Assembly: GCA_000333855.2 (NCBI GenBank)
Contig: CM007340.1
Span: 311,527-375,526, forward strand
Direction: 5' to 3'
DNA length: 64,000 nt
Source of the DNA: Endotrypanum monterogeii
Taxonomy: Eukaryota > Euglenozoa > Kinetoplastea > Trypanosomatida > Trypanosomatidae
Of the stretch, positions 61,980 to 64,000 are shown piece after piece. The notes beneath the pieces were generated by a model. That model did not search any database. It was not told the DNA's origin and was given only the letters and a program-made list of their open reading frames with translations. A program made the translations under genes and the position numbers. Position 1 is the stretch's first letter. Every line of letters begins with the position of its first letter.

Positions 61980-62287
61980 GAAAAAAAAATTAAAAAATAA
62001 ATAAAAAAGGCGGAGAGGCCGGCGACTAAGCTCCTCTCCTCTTCTTCCCCCCCACCCCTCCCCCAAAGAATGAGGAATGCATGAGGGGCATTCGTGCAGG
62101 GTCTCTCTTACTGGCCTTATGAAACAGCTACTTGATACATTCGGATGCCGTCCTGCTACTCTTTTTTTTCCCCCGGAACCCACTCACTCACTCACTCACT
62201 CTCCTGCACACCCGCACACACCATCCCCGCTCATCGCCAAACGCCTGCGCGTGTATCAGTTTGGCTTTTGTGTGCATGCGTCGACAT

Positions 62288-62320
62288 TCCTTCTCCTCGC
62301 ACTCTCTGTCGTTCTCACAG
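62288..62320 (+). promoter_or_regulatory. Candidate SL acceptor for the PPR-like gene
   Basis: A C/T tract at 62288-62317 is followed by the first AG at 62319-62320. This would give a 5' UTR of 42 nt before the ATG at 62363. Confidence 0.55.
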
Positions 62321-62362
62321 CACACAGCTCCGCCCGAGCCAAACCCAATCGGATCTTAAGAG

Positions 62363-64000
62363 ATGGCTACCCTAGTGTTGGTTGTGTGCTGTCGCCGCTC
62401 ATTAGTGTTTCGCCTATGCGGCGCCTCCGCTACAGCCAATCCATCGGCGCTGATCAACACAATACGACGAGCCTCCACTGCCTCTTTCGAGTCATTGACG
62501 TCCTCCCACAGAGCAACCCTCCCCGAGCGCAACCGCGGCAGCAGCACAACCTCTGAGTGTAGCACCAGTAGGACCGAGAGGGTTAATGAAACAGAAAAGT
62601 GGTCCGCCGCACTCCCGGGCATCCCCTACGGCTTCCCCGAGGGTGACACAGCCGTGTTTGCTGCAGAACGAAGCGGGGGCCTTCAGAAGCAGTGGCTGCA
62701 AACCCTTCAACGGGAGGTGAGCGGCACCCAAGCCGCCGCCCTTCGGGTACAGCACTACCTTCCCAACAAAGAAGATCTTTGGCGAAGTCCACCATATGAG
62801 GCGCTGCATGAAATTGTGCTCCGCTCTCCGTATCACGATGCGCTGAAGATTATCATGGAGCACGACTACCGATTTCTCTTTTCCGATGTCATGTGCAGCG
62901 CTGAGGCACCGATGCCGCACGTCATCTACGAAGACTTTATGAAGTGTCTCACATTTTGCTCACGTCAGCGTCCACCGGAGGAGCAGTTCGCCCTACCTGA
63001 GCCCGTGTTGAGGGATATCCTCTCCTGGGCTGGATACTACTGCACACTCGATCGCTTCTACTTCACCTCTGCCTCCATCCTCTTTCGCAAGATCGAACAG
63101 GAGCAGCACATGAGCCCGGCCCTGCACAGTGCCTGGATCTACGTCTGCACGGCAGCAGGCAAGCTAGACGAGGCACTTGCATATGCCTCCTATATGGAAG
63201 CTCACAACATTCCCTTCGACGCTGATGTTTTTGCTTACATGCTGCACCCCTCACTAACCCCACCTCAACAACGTCTGCAGCAGGCACCGCAGACATCAAG
63301 GGGCATAGTGCTGCAGCGCCGCCTCTGCCAGGACATGAACCAGCACCACGGAACCCTCTCAGTGGCCGTGCATGCCATGTTCGTGTATCATATACTGACT
63401 CTCCAGCACACAGGTAAGTGGGTAGTGCTCCACAAAGCTGCAGAGTTGTTCAACAGGCGACAACGACCAGGCAACATCCGAGGCGGTGTCGAGTCGCCGG
63501 CTCTCCTCACGCCGGCTTCTGTACCCACCACGGAGTCACCACGTGAGGTGATCTGCTCGCGCACCATGCAGCTCGCCATGTCACTCTTCTGCAGGGAGAA
63601 GGGCGTCCGGTGCGGTCCACGCACGACGAAGGAGCTCATCACCTTCATGCTCGAAAGCGAAGAGGCGGGATGCACCGCGGCAGATGTGATCTATGTGCTG
63701 CTGCGCACACGACGCAACGAGAGTACCGCAGTTCTCGCCGCACTTCCCAGAACGGCCTTCAGCGACGAAGAACAGGAGGCGCTCATGCGCGCTGTCCATC
63801 ATCGCTCCAGGCGCGACCCGGCGTACGCGGTAGCGGAAGGGCTGCTGGAAGACCTCCTTTCCGTCGGTGACTCCACTCGCACCCCGACAAATGAGCAACG
63901 CCAGATCGGAAGCGACGAGGCCATAGACCGATCCATGCTGCACCTGCGGGAACTCGCTGAACTCGCGACAAACCGCGATGCCACACACTTGATATCTGAC
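62363..64000 (+). CDS. Partial PPR-like mitochondrial protein (continues past window end)
   Basis: The frame is open from the ATG at 62363 to the last base (546 codons, no stop), so the gene is cut by the window edge. The N terminus (MATLVLVVCCRRSLVFRLCG, then Arg/Ser/Thr-rich and free of acids for about 40 residues) fits a mitochondrial targeting signal. The body is helical. A segment near residues 254-290 (SAWIYVCTAAGKLDEALAYA, then an amphipathic helix ending in IPFDADVF) follows the pattern of a pentatricopeptide repeat. Trypanosomatids have many such proteins (KRIPP group and mitoribosome parts) that bind mitochondrial RNA. I see one clear repeat; others are diverged. Exact identity is unknown. 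Confidence 0.65.
   Translation, partial: MATLVLVVCCRRSLVFRLCGASATANPSALINTIRRASTASFESLTSSHRATLPERNRGSSTTSECSTSRTERVNETEKWSAALPGIPYGFPEGDTAVFAAERSGGLQKQWLQTLQREVSGTQAAALRVQHYLPNKEDLWRSPPYEALHEIVLRSPYHDALKIIMEHDYRFLFSDVMCSAEAPMPHVIYEDFMKCLTFCSRQRPPEEQFALPEPVLRDILSWAGYYCTLDRFYFTSASILFRKIEQEQHMSPALHSAWIYVCTAAGKLDEALAYASYMEAHNIPFDADVFAYMLHPSLTPPQQRLQQAPQTSRGIVLQRRLCQDMNQHHGTLSVAVHAMFVYHILTLQHTGKWVVLHKAAELFNRRQRPGNIRGGVESPALLTPASVPTTESPREVICSRTMQLAMSLFCREKGVRCGPRTTKELITFMLESEEAGCTAADVIYVLLRTRRNESTAVLAALPRTAFSDEEQEALMRAVHHRSRRDPAYAVAEGLLEDLLSVGDSTRTPTNEQRQIGSDEAIDRSMLHLRELAELATNRDATHLISD

Larger units (their letters stand above)
60561..62362 (+). other. Spacer before the PPR-like gene, containing an inverted repeat
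   Basis: No gene is recognised. C/T-rich and homopolymer tracts lie at 60860-61075. The stretch 61140-61330 is of higher complexity but has no coding signal that I can see; it could be an old, degenerate retroposon (SIDER-like), which I cannot confirm. An imperfect inverted repeat lies at 61636-61979. Confidence 0.55.

Noticed and set aside
1..64000. CRISPR arrays, tRNA or rRNA genes, bacterial promoters and terminators
   Set aside because: Tandem repeats are simple microsatellites, no cloverleaf or rRNA sequence was recognised by eye, and the genome type is eukaryotic with polycistronic transcription.

Overview
The window looks like nuclear DNA of a trypanosomatid protozoan, most likely a Leishmania-type species. 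All recognisable genes lie on the + strand, none needs an intron, and the coding parts are GC-rich. The spacers are full of polypyrimidine tracts, (CA)n, (GT)n and (TA)n microsatellites and homopolymers. Most gene starts have a polypyrimidine tract followed by a first AG a short way upstream, the expected arrangement for spliced-leader (SL) trans-splicing. The window is best read as part of one polycistronic transcription unit, so no bacterial-type promoters, operons or terminators are called. The species cannot be fixed from the sequence alone.

Layout: a divergent Pus7/TruD-type pseudouridine synthase whose catalytic Asp is Glu (578-5338); an unknown gene split by a +1 frameshift (6214-7234); a DDX51/Dbp6-like helicase (8360-10624); two adjacent ELF1-type zinc-finger genes (11734-12408, 13180-14055); a U1-type zinc finger plus RNase III protein resembling the RNA-editing endonucleases (14546-17659); a gene with a conserved N-terminal domain and an apparent frameshift (18769-19627); an AATF/Bfr2 homologue (20411-22204); a 2126-residue THO2/THOC2-like protein (23077-29457); a degenerate cyclophilin (30037-31350); a probable mitochondrial zinc-ribbon protein (32036-34240); an N-myristoylation-type AGC kinase with a split PH-like region (36945-42569); a 428-base assembly gap (45273-45700); a 3552-residue PAS / pseudo-receiver / kinase protein (46212-56870); an acireductone dioxygenase fused to a TRP14-type thioredoxin (59526-60560); and the 5' part of a PPR-like mitochondrial protein running off the window (62363-64000).

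Themes: several genes belong to RNA metabolism: ribosome biogenesis (DDX51/Dbp6, AATF/Bfr2), transcription and mRNP formation (two ELF1, THO2-like), RNA modification (Pus7-like) and mitochondrial RNA (RNase III, PPR, perhaps the zinc ribbon). The second half carries two very large signalling kinases preceded by unusually long spacers (2.7 and 3.6 kb). Genes in such units are usually not functionally grouped, so proximity is weak evidence here. The most unusual items are the pseudo-receiver kinase, the Asp-to-Glu Pus7-like protein, the ARD-TRP14 fusion, the THO2-like protein, the paired ELF1 genes, and a 36-bp imperfect inverted repeat with A-rich outer ends at 61636-61979.
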